A stretch of 64,000 nucleotides of DNA from Stenotrophomonas sp. MMGLT7 (GTDB lineage Bacteria; Pseudomonadota; Gammaproteobacteria; Xanthomonadales; Xanthomonadaceae), in contig NZ_JAJOZS010000012.1 of NCBI RefSeq assembly GCF_021168555.1, positions 1-64,000 of the forward strand, in the 5' to 3' direction. The notes below the pieces were generated by a model, which saw nothing but the letters and a program-made list of their open reading frames with translations, was not told the origin of the DNA and did no database searches. The number at the start of each line of letters is the position of its first letter. The stretch's first letter is position 1. Position numbers and translations under genes: made by a program. Below are positions 43,948 to 52,604 of this stretch, one piece after another.

Positions 43948-44028
43948 CTTTGCCGCCACGTCATTCCCGCGAAAGCGGGAAGCGCTGTTCAGCAGCCGAA
44001 TGGCTGGTCATCCAGCGTCTTCAAGCAG

Positions 44029-44048
44029 AGCCCGCCGCAAGGCGGGCT
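44029..44048 (+). terminator. Rho-independent terminator
   Basis: AGCCCGCC/GGCGGGCT with loop GCAA, followed by TTTGTGTTT. It is the stronger of the two terminators downstream of rpmB-rpmG. The remaining sequence from 43948 to 44250 shows no gene that I recognise. Confidence 0.8.
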
Positions 44049-44250
44049 TTGTGTTTCTGGTCCTTTCGCGAGCACAGAGAAGCGCCTGTTTCCATGGCCC
44101 GGGGTACCCTGCACGAAGTCTTGCCGGTGAAGGCAGGGGGGCGGCAGCTACTGGCAACCGCGGGCTTGGATCGTCGCGCCGACCTCCGTGTGCTCGTCGT
44201 CCTCCAGAAGGCCTGTCTCCAGATCAAATCAGGAATAGGCAGCAGCAGTT

Positions 44251-44378
44251 CCCTTCTCCCGCTTGCGGGGGAAGGTGGCGCGCAGCGCCGGATGGGGGCG
44301 CTTTTCCTTTTCCTTTCCCATGCTCCGGGCAACCCCCATCCGCCCTTCGGGCACCTTCCCCCGCAAGCGGGAGAAGGG
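44251..44378. repeat. 128-bp intergenic element with 20-bp perfect inverted ends
   Basis: The outer 20 bases at 44251-44270 are the exact reverse complement of 44359-44378, with further inner pairing (GGATGGGGG/CCCCCATCC). It is the same layout as 34290-34420 and looks like a MITE-like or REP-like family. It lies at the broken end of a ligK-like fragment. Confidence 0.85.
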
Positions 44379-44379
44379 G

Positions 44380-44568
44380 GGCGCCGGGCGGCAGCGAGAC
44401 CGTCACCGCGCTGCCGGCGATGCGCGCGCCGGCGCAGATCGGCCGCAGCCATGCGTGCAGCAGGCCCTTTCTCCCCTGGGCCTCGTGGACGGTGGACACG
44501 CCGGCGTGGGCGAGCCCGTCTATCGTCTGTGGATGGGCGCGCTCGATTCCGGTTATGGCCGTGGGCAT
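44380..44568 (-). pseudogene. 5' fragment of a LigK-like aldolase, broken at an intergenic repeat
   Basis: The first ~62 codons resemble the complete gene at 56456: [20 protein letters not shown] and [21 protein letters not shown] against [20 protein letters not shown] and [21 protein letters not shown]. After PPG the frame runs into the palindromic element at 44251-44378 and ends inside it. The metal- and substrate-binding region is missing, so it is inactive. It is the last member of the minus-strand set containing porin and DctA, and shows that set 1 once had its own aldolase. Confidence 0.85.
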
Positions 44569-44610
44569 GGGGACTCCCGCTGTCTCGTGGGGGGAAAGAT
44601 GCTGCCGGGA

Positions 44611-46002
44611 TCAATCGCCGCCGCCACCGCCATCGCGCTTGAGGCCGAGCATGCTGCCGAAGTTCAGCTGCACGTTCAGGCCGAAGGCGAACAGGTTCCT
44701 GGGCAGCACCGGCGTGTCGGGCAGGCCCGAGTTGTCGGGATGGACGATGTACTGCACGTTCGGCATGACGATGACGCCGCGGCGCGGATGCCAGCCGTAG
44801 TTGAGCTCGAACGCGAACTGGTGCGGATCGTTGCTGCCGTGGCCGCCGGCGCGGATGCGCGCGTCGCGCAGGTAGGCGGCCTCCTTGTCGGTGAGGTCGA
44901 AGAACGAGGCCGAGAAGCCGATGGTGTCCTGCGGGCGCGACGCGGTCGGGCCGGTCAGCACGAAGCCGCCGTAGATCTGCTGGCGCATGATCTCCTCGAC
45001 CTCCAGCTGCTGCGAGATGCCGGCGAACAGGTTGAGGTTGCGGCTGGACTCCGGGTCCGGGCGCCACACCACCCGGTCGCCCATGACGTAGACGCCCTTG
45101 CGGTTGTTGTCCACCTGGCGGGCGCTGCCGCCGTACAGGCCGCGCGATCGTCCCTGGGTGTTGTAGAACGGGTCCGGGCGCGGCGCGGTGCTGACGTAGC
45201 CGCCCACCTTGAGCTCGAAGGTATTGGGATAGGACGCCGCGTCGGTGCGCACCCAGCCCCACTCCACCGGCACGGTCACGCCGGTGGCGTCGGCGATGGA
45301 GAAGTCCAGGCCGTTGCTGGCCGAGGTGGTCGGGTTGACCTCGTAGATGCCGGTCTCCACGTAGGTGTGCGCGCTGGTCCTGTAGCGCAGGTTCATCGCC
45401 CAGGTGGCCGAGGGCAGCAGGCTGTAGCCGGCCTCGGAATTGATCAGCCGCGGCACGCCGCAGTGGGTGCCGGACTGGAACTGGCAGTTGGTGGCCAGCT
45501 TGGCGTAGTAGCTGGTGGTGCCGAGGCGGCCGATCAACACGTCCAGGCGGTCGTCCAGCAGCTTCTGCTGGTAGGCGAACAGGCCCAGGTGCCAGGCCGG
45601 GTACTCGTTCTTGTAGATGTACTGCTGCTTGGCGAAGGTGCCGGTGACGTCGTGGTTGAGGCCGTGGCCGTAGTCGCGGTACACGGTGAAGTGGAAGCTG
45701 CCACCGCTGGCGCCGAACAGCCTGTCCAGGTCGAAGTCGGCGCCGATGTTGAACTGGCCGACGTTGGAGTCGTCCTGGTCCACGCCGCCGCGGGTGTTGC
45801 GGGCGTACTGGTTGATCAGGTTGGCGCGCAGGAACACGCCTTTCTCGGCCAGTGCCTGCAGTTCGCCGGCGACGCCGCTGGCTTGTTCGGCGGCGGCAGT
45901 GGCGGGCGTGGCGTCTTGCGGCGCGTCGGTCGCGGGCGGTGCGGCGGTCGCGCTGCCGGCCGTCAGCGCCAGCGGCGCGAGAATGCGGAATGCGGGTTTC
46001 AT
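44611..46002 (-). CDS. OprB-like carbohydrate/organic-acid porin (set 1)
   Basis: 463 residues with signal peptide (RILAPLALTAGSATA), an Ala/Pro-rich linker and a barrel with FLRANLINQYARNTRGG, NVGQFNIGADFDLDRLFG, and the family ending RRGVIVMPNVQYIVHPD...LNFGSML. Members of the OprB group let sugars or organic acids through the outer membrane. It is paralogous to the porin at 52605 and sits next to a DctA-type permease, so uptake of di- or tricarboxylic acids is likely. Downstream lies the broken ligK copy. Confidence 0.8.
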   Translation of the reverse strand: MKPAFRILAPLALTAGSATAAPPATDAPQDATPATAAAEQASGVAGELQALAEKGVFLRANLINQYARNTRGGVDQDDSNVGQFNIGADFDLDRLFGASGGSFHFTVYRDYGHGLNHDVTGTFAKQQYIYKNEYPAWHLGLFAYQQKLLDDRLDVLIGRLGTTSYYAKLATNCQFQSGTHCGVPRLINSEAGYSLLPSATWAMNLRYRTSAHTYVETGIYEVNPTTSASNGLDFSIADATGVTVPVEWGWVRTDAASYPNTFELKVGGYVSTAPRPDPFYNTQGRSRGLYGGSARQVDNNRKGVYVMGDRVVWRPDPESSRNLNLFAGISQQLEVEEIMRQQIYGGFVLTGPTASRPQDTIGFSASFFDLTDKEAAYLRDARIRAGGHGSNDPHQFAFELNYGWHPRRGVIVMPNVQYIVHPDNSGLPDTPVLPRNLFAFGLNVQLNFGSMLGLKRDGGGGGD

Positions 46003-46085
46003 CGGTGTTTCCCTCCCAGAAAACAGGCGTGATGGACGCTGCGCGCCGGTGGCGCGGCGATGTGGCGGCGCAACGACGTCGGCGA

Positions 46086-47390
46086 TCAGGCGTCGCGATA
46101 GCCGGTATCGAGCTCGTGCTGCAGGCGGCCGCGGTCGATGGCGTTCTCCCACTTGCCCACGACCAGGGTGGCGACGCAGTTGCCGGCGATGTTGGTGAAC
46201 ACGAAGGCCGAGGCGAGGATGCGGTGCACGCCGAGGATCAGCGCGATGCTGCTCACCGGGATCGACTTGGTCGCCGCCAGCGTCATCGCCAGCACCGCGA
46301 TCGCCGAGCCGGCCACGCCGGCGCCGCCCTTGGAGGTGACCAGCAGCACCAGCAGCAGCGACAGCTGCTGCTGCCAGCCCATGGGGATGCCCACCGCCTG
46401 CGCCAGGAACACGCTGACCGCGGCGAAGTACAGGCAGGTGCCGTCGTGGTTGAAGCTGTAGGCCGTCGGCAGCACCAGGCCCACCACCGACTCCTCCACG
46501 CCCAGCTTCCTGAGCTTGCCGGTCAGCTGCGGGAACACGCTCTCGGACGAGTTGGTGCCGATCACCAGGATCAGTTCGTCGCGGATGTAGCGCATCAGCT
46601 TGAGCAGGCTGAAGCCGGCGTACCAGCAGATCGGCGCCAGCACGATGAGGAAGAAGATCACGCAGGTCAGGTAGAACTCGCCGACCAGCGCGGCCAGCGG
46701 GACCAGCGAGTGCAGGCCGAACTTGGCCACGGTGAAGGCGATCGCGCCGAAGGCGGCGATCGGTGCCAGCTTCATCGCCACGCGGATGATCCAGAACAGC
46801 GACTGCGAGACCGTCTCCACCACGTTCAATACCGGCTGTGCGCGGTCGCCCAGCGAGGCCAGGCCGCAGGCGAACAGCACCGAGAACACCAGGATCTGCA
46901 GGATCTCGCCCTGCGCGAACGCCTCCACCGCCGACTTCGGCACCAGGTTGAGCATGAACTCGCCCAGGGTCATGTGCGCGGCCGGATGCACCGCCTCGCC
47001 GGCGCTGTGCAGCAGCGCCGGATCGATGTTCATGCCGACGCCGGGCTTGAGCAGGTTGATGGTGACCAGGCCGATGACCAGCGCCACTGTGGTGACCACC
47101 TCGAAATAGACGATGGCCTTGATGGCGATGCGGCCGACCTTGCTCAGGTCGCGCACGCTGGCGATGCCGTGGGTGACCGTGCAGAAGATGATCAGGCCCA
47201 CCACCATCTGGATCAGGCGGATGAACACGTCGCCGAGCGGCTTGAGCTGCTGGCCGATGTCCGGGGCGAGCGCGCCCACGGCCACGCCCAGCACCATGCC
47301 GGCCAGTACTTGGAAGGTCAGGTCCTGGTAGAAGCGGCGTGGCCGCCGGGCTGCCGGGGCGGTGGCGCTGGTCGGGGTTGGATGGGCCAT
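46086..47390 (-). CDS. DctA-type dicarboxylate/cation symporter (set 1)
   Basis: 434 residues of the DAACS family: ILGVHRILASAFVFTNIAGN, SFNHDGTCLYFAAVSVFLAQ and TSKGGAGVAGSAI, matching the helical hairpin and serine-rich loop (GTNSSESVFPQL) of glutamate/C4-dicarboxylate transporters. About nine membrane segments. It is paralogous to the permease at 54029. With the porin and catabolic genes it probably imports aromatic-pathway acids rather than succinate; the true substrate is not determinable from sequence. Confidence 0.85.
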   Translation of the reverse strand: MAHPTPTSATAPAARRPRRFYQDLTFQVLAGMVLGVAVGALAPDIGQQLKPLGDVFIRLIQMVVGLIIFCTVTHGIASVRDLSKVGRIAIKAIVYFEVVTTVALVIGLVTINLLKPGVGMNIDPALLHSAGEAVHPAAHMTLGEFMLNLVPKSAVEAFAQGEILQILVFSVLFACGLASLGDRAQPVLNVVETVSQSLFWIIRVAMKLAPIAAFGAIAFTVAKFGLHSLVPLAALVGEFYLTCVIFFLIVLAPICWYAGFSLLKLMRYIRDELILVIGTNSSESVFPQLTGKLRKLGVEESVVGLVLPTAYSFNHDGTCLYFAAVSVFLAQAVGIPMGWQQQLSLLLVLLVTSKGGAGVAGSAIAVLAMTLAATKSIPVSSIALILGVHRILASAFVFTNIAGNCVATLVVGKWENAIDRGRLQHELDTGYRDA

Positions 47391-47455
47391 GCTGGTTTCC
47401 GGGTGAGAAAGGGGTGTGTGGCGAAGCGGTGCCCATCCCTGAGCGTGGTCCGGTG

Positions 47456-48370
47456 CTAGTCGGCGTCGCTGCCCAGCAGCGCGCGTGCGGGTGCGAATAC
47501 CTCGTCGACGTCGAGCCTGCGCGGCAGCAGTCCCTGCTTCATGCAGGCGTCGATGGTGAAATCCAGCGGGCCGGCCAGCTGCCGGAAGCCGAACAGCGTC
47601 GGCTGCGGCACGTCCGGGTCGGCCGTGCCCGGCCGGGCACGGCGAGCGGCCTCGCGCAACAGCGCATAGGCGTCCCTGACCGCATCGGGGTGGTCGCGGC
47701 AGGCGTCGGCGCCGGCCACCACCATGTGGTTGATCGGCATGAAGCGGTGGATGCGCCACCAGGCCAGGTCACGTTCGCGCGCATCGTCGACGACCGGCAC
47801 AAAGTCGTCGCCCTGCGGCAGGTCGTTGCCGAGGATGGCGGCATCGACGTCGCCGTCGCGCAGCATGCCCAGCGTGCCCTTGCCGCCGGGCACGCGCACG
47901 ACGAACGGCGGGTCCCGGTACTGCTCGACGTGCGGCGGGTCATGGGTGATCCACTGTGACCGGGCGATGTCCAGTCCGAAGTCCTCGTGCAGGTGGGCGC
48001 GCACCCACATCCCGGTGGTCTGGGTGTAGGCGCGCACGCCGATGCGCTTGCCGGGCAGGTCGGCCGGCCGCAGCGACCCGCGCGGGCGGTACGCGATCAG
48101 GCAGCCGCGCTGGAAGCGCGAGGCCACCACCGCCGGCAGCAGCACCAGCGGGCGGCCGTAGGCGATGGCCTGCAGCGCGGTGACGATGGCCAGCTCGCAC
48201 AGGTCGTAGGCCTGCTCGCGCACCATCGGCGCGAACGCCTTGTGCACCGGCGAGACGTCCTGGAAGTCGAGGTGCACCGCCGCGGAGGCGAGCTCGCCGG
48301 AACGCAGCGCGGCGGTGTGCGGATACGCCGACAGCACCGTGCGCAGCGAGGTCGGGTGGTGGCCGTTCAT
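47456..48370 (-). CDS. Pht5-like (4,5-dihydroxyphthalate decarboxylase family) protein
   Basis: 304 residues without a signal peptide, of the type II periplasmic-binding-protein fold used by 4,5-dihydroxyphthalate decarboxylase: LASAAVHLDFQDVSP, AYDLCELAIVTALQAIAYG, LPGKRIGVRAYTQTTGMWVR and GMLRDGDVDAAILGND. Cytoplasmic location and neighbours (amidohydrolase, DctA, porin) suggest an enzyme acting on an aromatic or pyrone carboxylate rather than an ABC transport binding protein. The start overlaps the amidohydrolase stop (ATGA), so the two are co-translated. Confidence 0.65.
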   Translation of the reverse strand: MNGHHPTSLRTVLSAYPHTAALRSGELASAAVHLDFQDVSPVHKAFAPMVREQAYDLCELAIVTALQAIAYGRPLVLLPAVVASRFQRGCLIAYRPRGSLRPADLPGKRIGVRAYTQTTGMWVRAHLHEDFGLDIARSQWITHDPPHVEQYRDPPFVVRVPGGKGTLGMLRDGDVDAAILGNDLPQGDDFVPVVDDARERDLAWWRIHRFMPINHMVVAGADACRDHPDAVRDAYALLREAARRARPGTADPDVPQPTLFGFRQLAGPLDFTIDACMKQGLLPRRLDVDEVFAPARALLGSDAD

Positions 48371-49233
48371 GCGCTTGCCTCGCGGGTGGCGAACGGATAC
48401 AGCCGCGCTGCGGTGCCGCGGAAGATGGCGGCCTGGTCGTCGGTGGACAGCGCGCCCAGCGCGCTGCGCGCGGTGGCGGCCAGCTCGGCCAGGCTGCCGG
48501 CGGCGGCGGGGAAGTTCGATCCCCAGGCGATGCGGCCGGCGCCGAACGCGGCGACGATAGCGCGCAGGAAATCGGCGGGCGTGGAACCGCCCTCGGCCGC
48601 TGCGGCGAGGGTGCGGTTGGTCAGTTTCAGGTGCACGCCGGGATAGGCCGCCAGCGCGAACAGCGGCGCGGCGGCAGCGTAGGGCACGCCGTCGGACAGC
48701 TGCGGCCGCGCGCAGTGGTCGAGCAGCACGACCGCCCTGGGAAAGCGTTCGAGCAGGCTGCGCAGCGCCGGGATGCCGTCCATCGTCATCTGCAGGCACA
48801 CCGGGATGCCGTGGGCCTCGGCATAGGCCCAGGCCGGATAGGAGTCGGCATGGCCCAGCCAGTCGGCCTGCCCCGGCATGGTGCTGCCGGTGGTGAACAG
48901 GCGGAAGCCGGACAGGCCCTGGTCCCGCCAGTAGGCGATCCGCTCGACCGCGTCGGCTGCCAGCGCGTCCACCGAGTACACGCCCACCAGGCGGTCGCGG
49001 TGCGCGCGCACGGTGTCGGCGACGTAGCGGTTGTCGTGCCCGTAGACGGTCGAGGCCTGCACCACGACGGCCTGGTCGATGCCGGCCGCGTCCATCGCCC
49101 GCAGCAGGCCGTCGGCATCGACCGGGCGTGCGCGCGACCATTCGGACTGGTGGCCGCCGATCGGGTCGAGCGGGTAGCGGTCGGGATCGGGGGAGATCAC
49201 GTGGGTATGGGTGTCCAGTACGTTCAAGAGCAC
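48367..49233 (-). CDS. amidohydrolase-2 (LigI-like TIM barrel) hydrolase
   Basis: 288 residues: LDTHTHVISPDPDRYPL (metal-binding His-x-His), VVVQASTVYGHDNRYV, LFTTGSTMPGQADWLGH, LLDHCARPQLSDG and IAWGSNFPAAAGS. It is related to 2-pyrone-4,6-dicarboxylate lactonase but divergent from LigI at 50647. It heads the minus-strand set 1 operon and diverges from a LysR gene across about 150 AT-rich bases. Probably opens a lactone from an aromatic-acid pathway; exact substrate unknown. Confidence 0.75.
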   Translation of the reverse strand: MLLNVLDTHTHVISPDPDRYPLDPIGGHQSEWSRARPVDADGLLRAMDAAGIDQAVVVQASTVYGHDNRYVADTVRAHRDRLVGVYSVDALAADAVERIAYWRDQGLSGFRLFTTGSTMPGQADWLGHADSYPAWAYAEAHGIPVCLQMTMDGIPALRSLLERFPRAVVLLDHCARPQLSDGVPYAAAAPLFALAAYPGVHLKLTNRTLAAAAEGGSTPADFLRAIVAAFGAGRIAWGSNFPAAAGSLAELAATARSALGALSTDDQAAIFRGTAARLYPFATREASA

Positions 49234-49384
49234 ATTCTCGCTTGGGGGGAGTATTCGAATCGGCTATTGATTGCTGCAGTGCAGTATCGATGACGCCGTC
49301 CGTGGATGGAGAATATGGGAAAAACAAGGCACGAGATAAAATTAGAATTACAATCGCCACATTGGTTTTTGCTAATCCTCGATC

Positions 49385-50602
49385 ATGAGACGGGTCTACT
49401 CGCTGAACCTGAGGCATCTCGGCGCGCTGCTGCAGGTCGCCGCGGCCGGCAACATCAGTGCGGCGGCCGAGGCGGTGAGCCTGTCGCAGCCGGCGCTGGT
49501 GCAGGCCATCGCCAAGCTCGAGCAGGTGCTGGAGACGGCGTTGTTCGTGCGCCATCCGCACGGCGTGACCGCCACCGAGGCCGGCGGCCATTTCCTGGTG
49601 CGCACGCGCCGCGCGCTGGGCTATCTCGAGCGCGGCGTACAGCAGATCCGCCGTGCATCGCGGCAGCCGATGCTGGCGCATGTCGAGCGGCGCGTGTCGA
49701 TGAGCCAGCTGCGGGCGCTGGTGTCGGTGGTGGAGAGCAGCAGCTATGCCGGCGCGGCGGCCCAGCTGGGGTTGTCGCAGCCGTCGCTGCACCGGGCGAT
49801 GCGCGAGCTGCAGCAGGTCGTGCAGGTGACGCTGCTCGAACGCGCCGGCCGATCGATCCGGCCCACCGCGCCGGCCGGCCGGCTGGTGCACTTCGTCCAC
49901 CTGATGCTGGCCGAGCTGCGCGCCGGCATCGACGAGGTGTCCACGCGCGACCAGGGCCTGGGCGGCCAGCTGCGCGTGGGAGTGATGCCGGTGGCGCGGG
50001 CGCACTTCCTGCCGCGGGTGCTGGCCGGGTTCTGCAGGCGGCGGCCGGCGGCGTTCGTGGACATCATCGAAGGGCCGTATGCCGAGCTGCTCGCCCGCCT
50101 GCGCCAGGGCGACATGGACGTGCTGATCGCCTCCTGGCGCGAGAACATCGCCGCACGCGACGTCGTCCAGGAGGTCCTGTTCGACGACGAACTGGTGATC
50201 GTCGGGCGCGCCGGGCATCCGCTGCAGGGCAGGGACACGCTGTCGACCGCCGAGCTGGTGGCGCATCCGTGGGTGGTGCCCGCGCCCGGGGTGCCGATGC
50301 GGCTCAGCTGGGAGCGGATGTTCCAGGTGCGCGGCCACGCACCGCCGCCGCTGCGGGTGCAGTGCGGCTCGGTGATGATCATGCGCGGGCTGATGCTGGA
50401 GGACGACTGGCTGGCGCTGATGTCGCGCGACCAGTTCCGCCTGGAAAGCCAGGCCGGGCGCCTGGTCGAGCTCGGCTCGCCGGGCGCCGGCTTCGGCCGC
50501 CGCATCGCGATGACGCGCCGTGCCGACTGGCGCCCGACGCCGTTGCAGTCGGCGTTCGTCGAGGCCTTCCGCGCGGTCCGCAGCGAACGCGGCACGCCCT
50601 AG
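49385..50602 (+). CDS. LysR-type regulator with two N-terminal HTH domains (set 1)
   Basis: 405 residues, about 100 longer than normal LysR proteins. The first HTH is LRHLGALLQVAAAGNISAAA (from residue 9) with SLSQPALVQAIAKLE; a second complete HTH follows at about residue 103 (SQLRALVSVVESSSYAGAAA, GLSQPSLHRAMREL). Then comes a normal effector-binding domain (RVGVMPVARAHFLPRVLAGF). It is divergent from the amidohydrolase operon, the standard place for a LysR activator. Paralog at 57232 has the same tandem plan. Confidence 0.85.
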   Translation: MRRVYSLNLRHLGALLQVAAAGNISAAAEAVSLSQPALVQAIAKLEQVLETALFVRHPHGVTATEAGGHFLVRTRRALGYLERGVQQIRRASRQPMLAHVERRVSMSQLRALVSVVESSSYAGAAAQLGLSQPSLHRAMRELQQVVQVTLLERAGRSIRPTAPAGRLVHFVHLMLAELRAGIDEVSTRDQGLGGQLRVGVMPVARAHFLPRVLAGFCRRRPAAFVDIIEGPYAELLARLRQGDMDVLIASWRENIAARDVVQEVLFDDELVIVGRAGHPLQGRDTLSTAELVAHPWVVPAPGVPMRLSWERMFQVRGHAPPPLRVQCGSVMIMRGLMLEDDWLALMSRDQFRLESQAGRLVELGSPGAGFGRRIAMTRRADWRPTPLQSAFVEAFRAVRSERGTP

Positions 50603-50646
50603 GCGCGGCGCCGCGTTCGCTGCTGCACCTGGGCCCTATGCCGGTA

Positions 50647-51555
50647 TCACGCGGCCGGCCAGTACAGCCGCATCGGGTTGTCGACCAGCAGCTTGCGCTG
50701 CAGCTCGGCGGTCGGAGCGATGCGCGGGATGAAATCGACCAACGCGCCGTCGTCGGGCATGTGCTGCTTCATGTTCGGGTGCGGCCAGTCGGTGCCCCAC
50801 AGCACGCGGTCGGGGAAGCGCTCGACCAGGTAGCGGGCGAACGGCACCACGTCGTCGTAGCCGGGCGGGCCCAGCCGCGACAGCCGCTCCGGGCAGCTGA
50901 CCTTGCTGCAGACGTTCTCGTGCTCGGCCATCAGCCGCACGAAGCGCTGGAACTCCGGCCCCTCCACCGGCTTGGACACGTCCGGCCGGCCCATGTGGTC
51001 CACCACCACCGTGGTCGGCAGCGAGGTGAAGAAGTCCCAGCGCTCGGCCAGGTCGGCGGCCTCGAAGTACACCACCACCTGCCAGCCGAGCGCGGCGATG
51101 CGCTCGATGATGCGGTGGTAGTAGGCATCCGGCTTGGGATCCACCAGCCGCCGCACGAAGTTGAAGCGTACCCCGCGCACGCCGGCCGCATGCAGGTCCT
51201 GCAGCTCGGTGTCGCCGACGCTGTCGCGCACGGTGGCGATGCCGCGCGCACGGCCGCCGGCCGCGCGCAGCGCATCGACCAGGGCGCGGTTGTCGGCGCC
51301 GTGGCAGGTGGCCTGCACGATCACGTTGCGCTCGAAGCCGAGGAAGTCGCGCAGCGCGAACAGCTTTTCCTTGACGGCGTCGCACGGCGTGTACTTGCGC
51401 TCGGGCGCGTACGGGAACGCCGCGCCCGGGCCGAACACGTGGCAGTGCGCGTCCACCGCGCCCGGCGGCGGCACGAAGCGCGGCCTGCTCGGCGCCGGAT
51501 CGAAGTCCAGCCAGTCGGCATCCTTCCGGAACGGTCCCGTCGTAGGCTGGCTCAT
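50647..51555 (-). CDS. ligI: 2-pyrone-4,6-dicarboxylate hydrolase
   Basis: 302 residues: PPGAVDAHCHVFGPGAAFPY (metal-binding His-x-His), APERKYTPCDA, RGVRFNFVRRLVDPKPD, VVVYFEAADLAERWDFF and RVLWGTDWPHPNMK, the LigI pattern. It hydrolyses the pyrone PDC to 4-oxalomesaconate/4-carboxy-2-hydroxymuconate in the protocatechuate/gallate 4,5-cleavage pathway. The start overlaps the ligJ stop. It is the last gene of the set 2 minus-strand operon. Confidence 0.9.
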   Translation of the reverse strand: MSQPTTGPFRKDADWLDFDPAPSRPRFVPPPGAVDAHCHVFGPGAAFPYAPERKYTPCDAVKEKLFALRDFLGFERNVIVQATCHGADNRALVDALRAAGGRARGIATVRDSVGDTELQDLHAAGVRGVRFNFVRRLVDPKPDAYYHRIIERIAALGWQVVVYFEAADLAERWDFFTSLPTTVVVDHMGRPDVSKPVEGPEFQRFVRLMAEHENVCSKVSCPERLSRLGPPGYDDVVPFARYLVERFPDRVLWGTDWPHPNMKQHMPDDGALVDFIPRIAPTAELQRKLLVDNPMRLYWPAA

Positions 51556-52577
51556 CACAGTCCCCTCGCTTTCAGTTGCGCGTCCAGGCGCGGATACACG
51601 CGCCGCGCATTGCCCTCGAACACCTTGCGCTTGTCGGCCTCGGAAATGGACAGCGCGTCGATGTAGCGCTTGGTGTCGTCGAAGTAGTGCCCGGTCTGCG
51701 GGTCGATGCCGCGCACCGCGCCGACCATCTCCGAGCCGAACAGGATGTTGTCGATGCCGATCACCTCGAACAGCAGGTCGATGCCGGGCTGGTGGTAGAC
51801 GCAGGTGTCGAAGAACACGTTCTTCATCACGTGCTCGGCCAGCGGCGGCTTGCCCAGCATGTCGGCCAGCCCGCGGAAGCGGCCCCAGTGGTAGGGCACC
51901 GCGCCGCCGCCGTGCGGGATGACGAAGCGCAGCTCGGGAAAGTCGCGGAACAGCTCGCCCTGCAGGAACTGCATGAACGCGGTGGTGTCGGCGTTTAGGT
52001 AGTGCGCGCCGGTGGCGTGGAAGTTGGCGTTGCAGCTGCCGGACACGTGCACCATCGCCGGCACGTCCAGCTCGACCATCTTCTCGAAGAACGGATACCA
52101 GGCACGGTCGGTCAGCGGCAGGCCGGTCCAGTGGCCGCCGGACGGATCGGGGTTGAGGTTGCAGCCGACGAAGCCGAGCTGGTCGACGCAGCGCTCCAGC
52201 TCGGCGATGGAATGGGCGATCGGCACGCCGGGCGACTGCGGCAGCTGGCACACGCCGATGAAGGTCTCGGGATACAGCTGCACGACGCGTGCGATCAGGT
52301 CGTTGCAGCGCCGGGTCCAGGCCTGGCTGACGGCCTCGTCGCCGATGTGGTGGGCCATGGTGCTGGCGCGTGGCGAGAAGATGGTCATGTCGGCGCCGCG
52401 CTCGCGCAGCAGGCGCAGCTGGTTGGTCTCGATGCTCTCGCGGATCTCGTCGTCGGAGATATGCGGATAGTCCGGCGCCGGCAGCGAGGGATTGTCGAAG
52501 TGCGCGACCTGCGCCTTGCGGAAGGCGTCGTGGGCGGCCGGCGCGGTGGTGTAGTGCCCGTGGCAGTCGATGATCAT
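51555..52577 (-). CDS. ligJ: 4-oxalomesaconate hydratase
   Basis: 340 residues, the usual LigJ length: MIIDCHGHYTTAPAAHDAFR (metal site), TIFSPRASTMAHHIGDE, FVGCNLNPDPSGGHWTGLPL, VHVSGSCNANFHATGAHYLN and LRFVIPHGGGAVPYHWGRFR. It adds water to 4-oxalomesaconate (or its keto tautomer) to give 4-carboxy-4-hydroxy-2-oxoadipate, the substrate of LigK. It lies between ligI and the porin gene in the set 2 operon. Confidence 0.92.
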   Translation of the reverse strand: MIIDCHGHYTTAPAAHDAFRKAQVAHFDNPSLPAPDYPHISDDEIRESIETNQLRLLRERGADMTIFSPRASTMAHHIGDEAVSQAWTRRCNDLIARVVQLYPETFIGVCQLPQSPGVPIAHSIAELERCVDQLGFVGCNLNPDPSGGHWTGLPLTDRAWYPFFEKMVELDVPAMVHVSGSCNANFHATGAHYLNADTTAFMQFLQGELFRDFPELRFVIPHGGGAVPYHWGRFRGLADMLGKPPLAEHVMKNVFFDTCVYHQPGIDLLFEVIGIDNILFGSEMVGAVRGIDPQTGHYFDDTKRYIDALSISEADKRKVFEGNARRVYPRLDAQLKARGL

Positions 52578-52604
52578 GGGAGGCCTCGGTGGGGGGAAGG
52601 AGGG

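Noticed and set aside
44080..44220. Possible remnant (…LLEDDEHTEVGATIQ… on the minus strand)
   Set aside because: A short stretch with stops; I could not link it to any family with confidence.
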